Below are positions 8,992 through 17,122 of a stretch of DNA of 64,000 bases, piece by piece. The position numbers and the translations under genes were made by a program. Numbering within the stretch: the stretch's first letter is position 1; each line of letters starts with the position of its first letter. The notes under the pieces are model-generated. The model was given only the letters and a program-made list of their open reading frames with translations. It was not told the origin of the DNA and did no database searches. Origin of the DNA: Gillisia sp. Hel_I_86 (lineage in GTDB: Bacteria; Bacteroidota; Bacteroidia; Flavobacteriales; Flavobacteriaceae); contig NZ_VISE01000001.1 of assembly GCF_007827275.1 (NCBI RefSeq), positions 4,181,107-4,245,106 on the forward strand. Reading direction: 5' to 3'.

Positions 8992-9830
8992 AAAGCCCAA
9001 TCAAAATAATTAAATATTCTGGCGACGTGGTAGCTTTTGATGTGGATAAGCTTATCAATTCCTTAAGACGTTCCCAAGCAAGTGAAGAGTTGATTCCGCA
9101 AATTGTTGAGCAAATTGAACACCAATTATATGAAGGAATTACAACCAAAAAGATTTATCAAATGGCATTTAAAATGCTAAAAGGCAAATCACGGGTAAGT
9201 GCTTCAAAGTACAAGCTCAAAAAAGCCCTGATGGAATTGGGGCCTTCAGGGTTTCCTTTTGAAAAGTTGACCGGCAAGCTACTAGAACACGAAGGCTTTA
9301 AAACAAAGGTAGGGGTGATTGTCCAAGGCAATTGCGTGCAGCACGAAGTGGATGTGATAGCGCAAAAAGATAATAAACATTATATGATTGAATGCAAATA
9401 CCACAGTGACCAAGGCAGGTTTTGCAATGTGAAAATCCCTTTATATATCTATTCGAGATTTTTGGATGTGGAAAAACAATGGGGGCTCCAAAAGGGTCAC
9501 GAGGCTAAACTTCATAAAGGAGTTGTTTACACCAATACACGATTTACAAGTGATGCAGTGCAATATGGAAAATGTGTGGGATTGTTATTGACAAGTTGGG
9601 ACTACCCAATGGGAGACGGCCTAAAAGATAGAATAGATAAGTCTGGTTTACATCCACTTACTGCTTTAACAACACTAACAAAATCAGAAAAAACAAAGTT
9701 ATTGGATATAGGCATCGTGCTTTGCAAAGAACTTCATGAAAACCCTGCATTATTGGAGCAGATAGGAATTGATAAAAAAAGACACAAAAACATTCTCGAA
9801 GATTCACGGGAGTTATGTACAACAAATTAA
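8988..9830 (+). CDS. ATP-cone domain fused to PD-(D/E)xK nuclease
   Basis: Residues 1-90 form an ATP cone, the nucleotide-sensing regulatory domain known from ribonucleotide reductase and NrdR (IKYSGDVVAFDVDKLINSLRRS). Residues about 95-210 are an Mrr-like nuclease core: E120 and D122 in HEVDVIAQ, then E135-x-K137 in MIECKYH. The remaining C-terminus is helical and unassigned. The fusion suggests a nuclease whose activity is set by the ATP/dATP level. It overlaps the Usp gene by 4 bases and lies 5' of the beta-CASP and AMP phosphorylase genes. The target (DNA or RNA) is unknown. Confidence 0.8.
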   Translation: MKSPIKIIKYSGDVVAFDVDKLINSLRRSQASEELIPQIVEQIEHQLYEGITTKKIYQMAFKMLKGKSRVSASKYKLKKALMELGPSGFPFEKLTGKLLEHEGFKTKVGVIVQGNCVQHEVDVIAQKDNKHYMIECKYHSDQGRFCNVKIPLYIYSRFLDVEKQWGLQKGHEAKLHKGVVYTNTRFTSDAVQYGKCVGLLLTSWDYPMGDGLKDRIDKSGLHPLTALTTLTKSEKTKLLDIGIVLCKELHENPALLEQIGIDKKRHKNILEDSRELCTTN

Positions 9831-9879
9831 AACCACGACAAAGAATAATAAACATTCATTAATCTTAAAAACAATATAG

Positions 9880-10134
9880 ATGAAAACAGAAGGATTACAT
9901 AAACAGAACAACATAGATTTGGAACCATTTTACCAAGCATTGGAAGATGACCCAAAACTTCTTGAAGAAGCATTGGAAATATTATTGGATATGGTAAACT
10001 CCGAACAAAAGTCTATAAAGAAACTAGCCCCGCCTATAAAATCAGATTCTCGCAATCTATACCATGAGATAGTAAATCCATACAAATTGACCCAAGGTAA
10101 AGTCAACACGTCTTCCTGTTGTGCCGGACACTAA
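9880..10134 (+). CDS. Small acidic protein with C-terminal SCCAGH
   Basis: The 84-residue protein is mostly helical and acidic (EDDPKLLEEALEILLDMV) and ends in NTSSCCAGH, a vicinal Cys pair followed by His that could bind metal. No family was recognised. It sits 15 bases upstream of the beta-CASP hydrolase in what appears to be an operon. The start ATG is preceded by an A-rich leader typical of Bacteroidota. Confidence 0.55.
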   Translation: MKTEGLHKQNNIDLEPFYQALEDDPKLLEEALEILLDMVNSEQKSIKKLAPPIKSDSRNLYHEIVNPYKLTQGKVNTSSCCAGH

Positions 10135-10149
10135 GCAAATACAATAAAA

Positions 10150-11526
10150 ATGAAAAACAATAAAATAAACATTCACTTTTTGGGAGCGGCAGGTACAGTA
10201 ACCGGCTCAAAATATTTAGTGGACACAGGAGATAAAAAAATATTGATAGACTGCGGACTTTTTCAAGGGTTAAAGGAATTACGCCTTAGAAACTGGGAAT
10301 ATCCACCCGTGGAAGTTTCAGAAATTGATCTGGTATTGCTTACTCATGGCCATTTAGACCACACAGGTTACCTGCCAAGATTGGTAAAACAAGGTTTTAG
10401 AGGTTCGGTATATGGTACCAATCCCACCTTGGATATCGCCAAAATTATCTTGAACGATAGTGCAAAAATACAGGAACAGGAAGCCGAACGTGCCAACAAA
10501 GAGGGCTATTCCAAACACAACCCGGCAGAACCGCTTTACGATTTAAAGGATGTAGAAAAAACCCTGCCCCTTTTTAAAGGGATTCCACAATCCCAATGGA
10601 TTCCACTGTTTGATGGGATCAGGGCGCGATTCCAGTACAACGGGCATATTTTGGGTGCAACTTACATCGAGTTGGATGTAAACGGAAAACGTTTTGTCTT
10701 TTCAGGAGATATTGGAAGAACCAATGATTTATTGCTCTATCCACCACTAAAACCCAAAAAAACCGATGTGCTTTTTATAGAATCTACTTATGGAGGAAGG
10801 TTTCATCCAGATGAAGTGGAAGCCATTCCACAGATTGAAAAATTGGTCAACGACACCATTAATAGAGGGGGCAGTCTATTTGTACCAAGTTTTTCCGTAG
10901 AACGTGCCCAACTGATGATGCTGATTTTTTGGAAATTATTGAAAGAAAAGAAAATCCCCAAAGTTCAAATGATAATGGATAGCCCAATGGGAGCCAATGT
11001 ATTGGAATTGTTTCATCGTACAAGGGATTGGCACAGATTGGAAGCCAATGAATGCGATGAAATGTGTTCGCATTTCACAGTCGTAAGCAGTTATCGGGAA
11101 ACTATGGAACTGAGAACCAATAATAAACCAAAAATAGTAATTGCAGGAAGCGGAATGCTCACAGGTGGAAGAATGCTCAACTATCTCGAAACCCAAGCGC
11201 AAAATCCAAATAACACCTTGCTTTTTGTAGGCTATCAAGCCGAAGGCACCCGTGGTAGAAAATTATTGGAAGGTGAGAAAGAACTAAAAGTCTATGGAAA
11301 ATGGGTGCCGTTTCATATGGAAGTTGCTGAAATCGAAGGGCTTTCGGCACACGCAGACCACACTGAACTAATTGATTGGATGAGCAAGCTCAAGCATAAG
11401 CCAGAGCGGATTTTCATTGTTCACGGTGAAAAAGAAAGTGCAGAAGCATTACAAAAAGGGATAAAAGACACCTATGGTTGGAATGCTATAATCCCACAAT
11501 TGTATAGCATTGAAGAAATAGAATAG
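10150..11526 (+). CDS. MBL-fold beta-CASP metallo-hydrolase (predicted RNase)
   Basis: The 458-residue protein has the metallo-beta-lactamase motif THGHLDH (His66, His68, Asp70, His71), a later FSGDIGR, and the beta-CASP blocks GSGMLTGGRM and IEGLSAHADHTEL, with a terminal FIVHGE. In this family (CPSF73/RNase J-like, including YsaA/YhlX types) two zinc ions support RNA cleavage. It is cytoplasmic (no signal peptide). Position directly upstream of AMP phosphorylase suggests it could supply NMPs from RNA; that is inference. Confidence 0.88.
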   Translation: MKNNKINIHFLGAAGTVTGSKYLVDTGDKKILIDCGLFQGLKELRLRNWEYPPVEVSEIDLVLLTHGHLDHTGYLPRLVKQGFRGSVYGTNPTLDIAKIILNDSAKIQEQEAERANKEGYSKHNPAEPLYDLKDVEKTLPLFKGIPQSQWIPLFDGIRARFQYNGHILGATYIELDVNGKRFVFSGDIGRTNDLLLYPPLKPKKTDVLFIESTYGGRFHPDEVEAIPQIEKLVNDTINRGGSLFVPSFSVERAQLMMLIFWKLLKEKKIPKVQMIMDSPMGANVLELFHRTRDWHRLEANECDEMCSHFTVVSSYRETMELRTNNKPKIVIAGSGMLTGGRMLNYLETQAQNPNNTLLFVGYQAEGTRGRKLLEGEKELKVYGKWVPFHMEVAEIEGLSAHADHTELIDWMSKLKHKPERIFIVHGEKESAEALQKGIKDTYGWNAIIPQLYSIEEIE

Positions 11527-11546
11527 GCCTTTGAAAATTGAACATT

Positions 11547-13049
11547 ATGGAACAACCCTCAAGCATATTAAAATACAAGTACCTCGGCATTTACACCCAG
11601 AACGAAAACGTAGTATATATGCATGAAGATTGCCACGTCTGTATTTCAGAAGGGTTTGAGGCGCTTACCCGAATAAGGATATCCAATGCAACCACATCAA
11701 TCGTAGCAAGTCTTAATGTTTTAAATTCAGAAATTCTGTTACCAAATGAAATCGGACTATCTGATGCTGCTGCTAAAAAACTGAATGTTTCCGAAAATGA
11801 AACCTTATATGTTTCACACTTGGAACCTATTGAATCCTTAAGTCACGTTCGGGCCAAAATCTATAATCAAAAATTGGATTTTTCAGCATTTAATGAAATC
11901 ATAACCGATATCGCTGAAGGCGATTATTCCAACATCCACCTTTCGGCATTTATTACTGCCTGTGCAGGTGACCGAATGGATATCGAGGAAATTTCCGATC
12001 TCACCAAGGCAATGATAGCCTCTGGCGCACAGCTGAATTGGAACCAAGAAATCGTAGTCGATAAACATTGCATTGGTGGATTACCGGGCAACAGGACAAC
12101 CCCATTGGTTGTTGCTATTGTTGCCGCTTGTGGACTTACCATGCCCAAAACATCGTCGCGAGCCATTACCTCACCTGCTGGAACGGCAGATACTATGGAA
12201 GTATTGACCAATGTAAGCCTCTCTTCCGAAGAAATAAAGAACGTAGTAGAAAAAGAAGGGGGTTGCATCGTGTGGGGCGGTACGGCCCAATTAAGCCCTG
12301 CGGACGATGTGCTCATAAAAATTGAAAAGGCTTTGGATATTGACAGCGAAGGGCAACTTATTGCTTCGGTACTTTCAAAAAAAGCTGCCGCAGGATCCAC
12401 ACACGTCGTTATTGATATTCCTGTGGGAGAAACCGCTAAAGTGCGCAGCCAGGAAATGGCACAAAAATTAAAAAACCATATGGAAACCGTGGGTAGCGCT
12501 GTTGGGCTGAATGTGAAAGTTATGATTACAGATGGAACACAACCTGTCGGAAGAGGTATCGGTCCCACTTTAGAAGCCATAGATATATTAAAAGTTTTGA
12601 AAAATGAAGCAGATGCACCTAAAGACCTAACAGAAAGAGCATTGCTTTTAGCCGCTGAACTATTGGAACTTTCTGGTAAAATAGAAAAAGGGAAGGGATT
12701 AGAAATCGCACATCAAATTCTCAAATCTGGAAAAGCGCATGAAAAATTTATTGCCATTTGCAAAGCACAAGGCCGCTTTTCAAAACCTGTTTTAGCACCC
12801 TATAAAACCGAAATCAAAGCCGAAGCCTCTGGGATTTTAGAGCGAATAGATAACAGAAAGATTGCAAAACTTGCCAAGCTTTCGGGAGCGCCTCAATCTA
12901 AATCGGCAGGGATTCTTTTAAATGCCCATTTGGGAGAACAAATTGAAGAGGGCCAATTGTTGTACACCATTTATGCAGAATCCAAAGGCGAGCTTAACTA
13001 TGCTTTGGCCTATAAAAACAACCACGACAACATTATAACTATTATTTAA
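11547..13049 (+). CDS. AMP phosphorylase / thymidine phosphorylase family
   Basis: The protein (500 residues from ATG 11547) belongs to the thymidine phosphorylase superfamily with the extra N-terminal domain seen in archaeal AMP phosphorylase (DeoA-like), which converts a nucleoside 5'-monophosphate and phosphate to base and ribose 1,5-bisphosphate. Key blocks are VDKHCIGGLPGNRTTPLVV, SSRAITSPAGTADTMEVLT and IKIEKALDID. The length agrees with archaeal AMP phosphorylase rather than with the shorter bacterial DeoA. A TTG at 11538 is an alternative start. The PRPP synthetase gene follows after 8 bases. No RuBisCO or ribose-1,5-bisphosphate isomerase gene is in the window. Confidence 0.85.
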   Translation: MEQPSSILKYKYLGIYTQNENVVYMHEDCHVCISEGFEALTRIRISNATTSIVASLNVLNSEILLPNEIGLSDAAAKKLNVSENETLYVSHLEPIESLSHVRAKIYNQKLDFSAFNEIITDIAEGDYSNIHLSAFITACAGDRMDIEEISDLTKAMIASGAQLNWNQEIVVDKHCIGGLPGNRTTPLVVAIVAACGLTMPKTSSRAITSPAGTADTMEVLTNVSLSSEEIKNVVEKEGGCIVWGGTAQLSPADDVLIKIEKALDIDSEGQLIASVLSKKAAAGSTHVVIDIPVGETAKVRSQEMAQKLKNHMETVGSAVGLNVKVMITDGTQPVGRGIGPTLEAIDILKVLKNEADAPKDLTERALLLAAELLELSGKIEKGKGLEIAHQILKSGKAHEKFIAICKAQGRFSKPVLAPYKTEIKAEASGILERIDNRKIAKLAKLSGAPQSKSAGILLNAHLGEQIEEGQLLYTIYAESKGELNYALAYKNNHDNIITII

Positions 13050-13057
13050 AAACAGAT

Positions 13058-13951
13058 ATGAAAACGATATTGTTCAGCCTTCCCGGAAACGAAGAACTCA
13101 CAGCACTGATGGCCAAGAAAATGAACGCAGAAATAGGGAAATCCACCTTACGCAAATTCCCAGATGGGGAATCCTATACATGCATTTTATCTGACGTCAA
13201 AGACAAATGTGTTGTACTGGTATGCACCTTGCACAAACCAGACGAAAAACTGTTGCCACTTTACTTTTTAAGCCATACGGCCAAATCATTGGGCGCAATG
13301 TGCACCTGTTTGGTAGCACCCTATCTCGCCTATATGCGACAGGACAAAGCCTTTCATGAAGGTGAAGGTGTTACTTCTCGTTTCTTCGGAAAATTGATTT
13401 CAGGTTTTGCCGATAGCATTACTACGGTTGACCCACACCTACATAGAATTAGTTCTTTGGGAGAAGTTTACCATATTCCAAATAAAGTGATTCACGCTGC
13501 CAATGCTATTTCAGAATGGATAAAGGAAAACATAGAAAACCCGGTACTTATCGGTCCCGATTCGGAAAGTGAACAATGGGTTTCCGAAGTTGCCAAAAAA
13601 GCAGGAGCACCTTTTACGGTATTGCAAAAAGTGCGTCACGGCGACCGTAATGTAGAGGTTTCGGTGCCTGATGTGGAAAAATACAAAAATGCCACACCTA
13701 TATTGGTAGATGATATTATTTCCACGGCGCATACCATGATTGAAACGGTGAAACATTTAAAAAAAGCCGGAATGAAACCACCTGTATGTGTTGGCATTCA
13801 TGCGGTTTTTTCAGGTAATGCTTATCGGGATTTATTGGATTCTGGAATAGAAAAAATAGTAACTTGCAATACCATTCCACATCCTTCAAATGCTATTGAT
13901 TTAAGCGATATTATGGCAAAAGAAGTAAAGAAATTAATGCAGCATATATGA
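13058..13951 (+). CDS. prs: Ribose-phosphate pyrophosphokinase (PRPP synthetase)
   Basis: The 297-residue enzyme interconverts ribose 5-phosphate + ATP and PRPP + AMP. It has the two tandem type I phosphoribosyltransferase-like folds, KFPDGESY (33-40), VAPYLAYMRQDKAF (86-99), DPHLHR (125-130) and the PRPP loop ILVDDIISTAHT (215-226), where the usual Gly of TAGT is His. It is slightly shorter than housekeeping PrsA and more like archaeal versions. Because it follows AMP phosphorylase, it could run in reverse to remake ATP from AMP and PRPP; that direction is speculation. It overlaps the next gene by 4 bases. Confidence 0.88.
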   Translation: MKTILFSLPGNEELTALMAKKMNAEIGKSTLRKFPDGESYTCILSDVKDKCVVLVCTLHKPDEKLLPLYFLSHTAKSLGAMCTCLVAPYLAYMRQDKAFHEGEGVTSRFFGKLISGFADSITTVDPHLHRISSLGEVYHIPNKVIHAANAISEWIKENIENPVLIGPDSESEQWVSEVAKKAGAPFTVLQKVRHGDRNVEVSVPDVEKYKNATPILVDDIISTAHTMIETVKHLKKAGMKPPVCVGIHAVFSGNAYRDLLDSGIEKIVTCNTIPHPSNAIDLSDIMAKEVKKLMQHI

Positions 13952-14598
13952 AAAAACAAGGCTTTGTACTACTATTTATTTTATTCAGCATTACAATAAA
14001 TGCCCAGACCGAAATGCTCATTGGGCAGATTTCAGGAAGGCTTATAGAACGTGAAAATTTTGATGAAGAAGGTGGTTTTTTAAACAAACAAACTTTTAAA
14101 GCTGGAAACACCATTAATAAAAATGGATATTATGAGATTAAGGTTGTGACGGAATTGTTTGACAAAAACAAAAATCCTACCAACAAATACACCACGACCT
14201 ATCGCTGTAAGCCTGAGGAAGCTAGTATAATTCTAATGGCGTTTCCGTTTTCCAATCCTCAATCAAAAGAAACCGAAATCAATACCACTTCAAAAAATTT
14301 CAAGGAATTATATGATTTTGATAACTTGGAGAATATTGAACTTGAAATGAGTTTTGATTCGGGATTGCTGAATTTTTTTGGTTCTAAAAGCTTGATAAAG
14401 ATTTATAACAGAAGTTTGGAAGTTGGCAAAGGCTTTAAAATTATAAGGTCAAAAATCAAAATCAAAGCCTATGCATTGGGCCTGCGTATTAAGCAACTCG
14501 ACTATGCCGTCAACGAAAAACTACATGATAATGGTTTGCTGTCCTTCCAGAAGTTTACAGAAGAAGATGGAAGTTATTTTACAATAACCTATAAATAA
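13948..14598 (+). CDS. Secreted protein of unknown function
   Basis: The 216-residue product starts with a signal peptide (KKQGFVLLFILFSITINAQ, predicted cleavage after NAQ) and is otherwise beta-strand-like with no hydrophobic segments, so it is probably periplasmic. No domain was recognised. Its ATG overlaps the stop of the PRPP synthetase gene (ATGA), so it is translationally coupled to a cytosolic enzyme, which is an odd pairing. Confidence 0.55.
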   Translation: MKKQGFVLLFILFSITINAQTEMLIGQISGRLIERENFDEEGGFLNKQTFKAGNTINKNGYYEIKVVTELFDKNKNPTNKYTTTYRCKPEEASIILMAFPFSNPQSKETEINTTSKNFKELYDFDNLENIELEMSFDSGLLNFFGSKSLIKIYNRSLEVGKGFKIIRSKIKIKAYALGLRIKQLDYAVNEKLHDNGLLSFQKFTEEDGSYFTITYK

Positions 14599-14604
14599 AG
14601 AAAA

Positions 14605-14898
14605 ATGAAAAATTACGATACCCTCTCCGAAGCTATCAATGATTTACAGATAAACGACTACACGTACAATTTCAACTTAAAGCCGGAATGCTTGGAATGT
14701 GCTTCACTAAAAATAGAAATCCACCCCGAAGATTTTAAAGTAGATAAAACCTATCGTTTTGAAGGAATGAGCAGCACCGATGATAATAGTGTTTTATATG
14801 CTATATCTTCGAAAGATGGAATAAAGGGCCTTTTGGTAGATGCCTACGGCGTCTATGCTGAAAATATTTCAGAAGCAATGCGAAAAAAATTACGGTAA
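14605..14898 (+). CDS. Small PRPP-synthetase-associated conserved protein
   Basis: The 97-residue protein with FEGMSSTDDNSVLYAISS and GLLVDAYGVYAENIS matches a short Bacteroidota family usually annotated as phosphoribosylpyrophosphate synthetase. It is far too short for that enzyme and lacks the PRPP loop and DPH motif, so the name is probably propagated from its neighbourhood. Cys residues in LECASL may bind metal. It follows the secreted protein by 6 bases, closing the cluster that starts with the Usp gene. Confidence 0.65.
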   Translation: MKNYDTLSEAINDLQINDYTYNFNLKPECLECASLKIEIHPEDFKVDKTYRFEGMSSTDDNSVLYAISSKDGIKGLLVDAYGVYAENISEAMRKKLR

Positions 14899-14923
14899 CC
14901 AGCAATCTTAAACCTAAAAAATT

Positions 14924-15182
14924 ATGGAAAATCCCCAACATCATCACCACGGGAATAACAACAAAGGGAAGGAACCTGCAAAGGCAGCAGCCAAGAAAAA
15001 AGAAGTTGATATAAAAGACCACCTTGCTAAAGGCCAAGCACGGTCATGAAGCAGCTATGGATCATTCAAAAATGGATCATGGTGGCAGCGATCATTCAGG
15101 GCATAATCCAGGCCACGGTGCAATGGGTCACGGTCACCATAAAAAATTTCTTGAAACCGACTATCCTCGAGGCAAGCCATAG
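14924..15182 (+). pseudogene. Frameshifted N-terminal remnant of copper P-type ATPase
   Basis: From ATG 14924 the frame reads a His-rich start (ENPQHHHHGNNN) and stops at 15047. One base out of frame the text continues from about 15030 as AKHGHEAAMDHSKMDHGG and a GHNPGHGAMGHGHHKK tail until a TAG at 15180. Together these look like the His/Met-rich N-terminus of a CopB-like copper/silver ATPase broken by a one-base deletion. The membrane and catalytic domains are absent; the sequence is cut where the palindromic element at 15161 begins. Confidence 0.6.
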
Positions 15183-15325
15183 AGGTATTTCTCCGGTTTC
15201 ATTTTGGCCTCAGGGCCAAAAATCGAAATTTTGTATTTTACCTTACCCAGAACTGTCAAAAAGGGCAGTTCTGACCTTTCCCAAGGAGAGGTGAAACGAA
15301 AACCTCGAGGCAGAGCCATCGGGGA
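15161..15325. repeat. MITE-like element with inverted repeats and flanking direct repeats
   Basis: The segment is bounded by similar sequences in direct orientation (CCTCGAGGCAAGCCAT at 15165-15180 and CCTCGAGGCAGAGCCAT near 15303-15319). Inside it has a hairpin with arms CAGAACTG and CAGTTCTG around 15249-15275. It lies exactly between the broken ATPase N-terminus and the broken integrase and has no coding capacity. It looks like a small non-autonomous mobile repeat or a recombination scar. Confidence 0.45.
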
Positions 15326-15758
15326 ATTTTTTAGATTCAATATAGTCTTGGCTTTTTCTAAAAGTGGTATTTTTATGGAGGTTTGGCTCTTTTTGCGGAG
15401 ACAGTGCATCCAGTCCCGTCCATCAATACCTTTTGCCAAATGGTTTTTTTGAAAGTTTCTTTACATCTACATAAGATAAACCGGTATAGCAAGCAAATAG
15501 AAAGATGTCCTTGGTCTTTTCCAATGTGGTACTGGTAAATATAGTTTCTTCCAGTTTTTGAAGCTCCAACCTGCTTAAAAAAGCCCGGTCAAACTTTTTG
15601 AATTTCATCTTATAGTCCCGGAATGGATCCTTGAGCATCCATTCTAATTTTATCGCAAGGTTCAGTAATTTTTTAAAGCGCTCCATATGTTTCATGATCC
15701 CATCATTGGTCAGTTGTAGCTTTCCAAAACAGGATACTGATGTGATTTTTGTTTCCAT
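15326..15758 (-). pseudogene. Tyrosine integrase fragment, frameshifted
   Basis: Two overlapping minus-strand frames cover the core-binding domain (GIMKHMERFKKLLNLAIKLE) and the start of the catalytic domain (FACYTGLSYVDVKKL), then, after a one-base slip near the T-run at about 15444-15450, KGIDGRDWMHCLRKKS and IPLLEKAKTIL. The N-terminal domain and all C-terminal catalytic motifs (HxxR and Tyr) are missing. It is a paralog of the longer integrase at 21429 (same TGLSYVD motif), so a second mobile element once ended here. Confidence 0.8.
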
Positions 15759-15848
15759 TGCTTTCTCTTTTAAAAGTTAAAAAATGAGATAAACGAAAAT
15801 CAAATCACTTTGAAAAGTCCAGTAGGATACTTGAAGTTAAGAAAAAAA

Positions 15849-15884
15849 AGGTAACCGAACAGGTGACCGATTAGGTCACTTTAA
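15849..15884. repeat. Three 12-bp tandem repeats (iteron-like)
   Basis: AGGTAACCGAAC, AGGTGACCGATT and AGGTCACTTTAA follow one another without gap. The core AGGTnAC recurs at 12-bp spacing, roughly one helical turn. The second and third units also form a GTGACC/GGTCAC inverted repeat. The array lies about 90 bases upstream of the integrase fragment (minus strand), where directionality-factor or integrase arm sites are often found. Confidence 0.5.
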
Positions 15885-16180
15885 GGATGGTTTTAAATAA
15901 AAACAAATGATCCTCAATTCTATTAAAGTATTGAAAATCATTTTTTTTAGGTATTATTTAATGTCATTTAAAACATTAAAAGTCGGGGTGGCAGGATAAT
16001 TTATTCAAGAACAAACGCCCTATCCACAGTACTTTCACTGAAAATCAATTTGATGTTTCACCGAATGATTCACCAAACTTCACAAAACAAAGAGCTTACA
16101 TATTATTTGATCGTCTTTGTGCTGTAAAGATATGATTTTCTTTAAAATAGACTTTCCTAAAAACTAATTTTCCGTTTCAT

Positions 16181-16320
16181 TACTACTTTTTTTAGTTGAT
16201 GCAAAAGGACAAGATTTAGAAGTTAGCCGGACTGCATAAGCCGGGCTTCATACTTTGCCCTTTTATAAGTCCTTTCCTAATTCTAAATCTTGAATGGAAT
16301 AGCATCAAAAAAAGGTAGTA
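16181..16320. repeat. Long imperfect hairpin element
   Basis: Outer arms TACTAC...TTGATGC (16181-16202) and GCATCA...GTAGTA (16302-16320) pair imperfectly. Inner arms AGATTTAGAA (16212-16221) and TTCTAAATCT (16281-16290) pair perfectly, and CCGG-rich bases occupy the apex. No coding frame is present. It could be a MITE, a terminator or an origin/transfer-related structure; the sequence alone does not say which. Confidence 0.45.
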
Positions 16321-16538
16321 GCGAAGGCTCTGAAAGAAGTAAATTAATTTAATAGTTTAGGAATATTTATTATCAGAAAATTTTAAGGCAAATCAAAAAA
16401 AAGGAAAGTGCTCAGGATAAAAAAAGTAAATATGAATTTTACACAATTCCCTTTTAAAGTTTTTTTAAAAATTAAAATTGATTGAGACTTAAAATTCTAT
16501 CGGTAAATGCCACATGGGAGAATTTCATTTGGAGAAGC

Positions 16539-16594
16539 AAAGCAAGATGTGTCATTGTCATGACAATCTTGCTTTGCGCCCGGCGGTTGCAAAG
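16539..16594. repeat. Palindrome plus GCGCCC tail, left copy
   Basis: The imperfect palindrome with arms AAAGCAAGAT... and TGACAATCTTGCTTT is interrupted by a short duplication (TGTCATTGTCA). It is followed by GCGCCCGGCGGTTGCAAAG. The same palindrome-plus-tail arrangement recurs in the same orientation at 20358-20406, so the two copies bracket the lipoprotein/protease pair. Confidence 0.55.
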
Positions 16595-16910
16595 AAATAT
16601 CTTCAAAATATAGTACAGTGTCCAATCATACTTCTTTTAGATTTAAAGTTTGATAAATTATATACCTCCATCCATTTTTCTTGGCGAAGCTCTACAAAGA
16701 GTTAGACGTAAGAAAATATTTATAAAAATATTCATTCCTATTAATATTTTTTATAAATTTAACTTATTGAGATTCAATACCCTACTTCACATCTCAAATA
16801 ATATTAGAAATAATTTCAGGAGATTTTTTTAAGAATACTAATAATAGAATTAGGATAATTTCTCTTTGCGTTTCGGAGTTTGATACTAAGCTAATTATGA
16901 GATTATTGGA

Positions 16911-17122
16911 TATGAATTTGATGATATTATAGTTACGGGAGAAGTTAAATTTTCAGGCAATCTCAAAAAAAATCGCGAATTGCCTGTGGGGTTCCCAGCA
17001 GACGAAAATTTTGAATATATTACATTAAAATCAATTGAAAGGCTGTAAAACAAATTATACTATATTGATTACGTTTTCCATACAAGCGCAAGAAAAACTG
17101 AACTTTAACCTCAATGGAGACA
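16911..17122 (+). pseudogene. Decayed partial duplicate of lipoprotein/protease junction
   Basis: This stretch closely repeats 17625-17850: the end of the lipoprotein gene (GAATTTGATGATATTATAG, then AGGCAATCTCAAAA), its stop and the start of the S8 protease gene (GAAAAACTGAACTTTAACCT). It carries several deletions and substitutions, including loss of codons before AAATTTTCAGG. No initiation or intact frame remains. It is probably the leftover of a tandem duplication of the gene pair. Confidence 0.8.

Noticed and set aside
11924..12580. A 218-residue antisense frame opposite the AMP phosphorylase gene
   Set aside because: It is the complement of a well-supported enzyme gene, with no start context or homology of its own.
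11547..13951. A complete archaeal AMP-RuBisCO pathway
   Set aside because: Only AMP phosphorylase-like and PRPP synthetase genes are present; no RuBisCO or ribose-1,5-bisphosphate isomerase was found in either strand of the window.
15849..16594. Repeats considered as a CRISPR array
   Set aside because: Units are too short, have no regular spacers and no cas genes are nearby.
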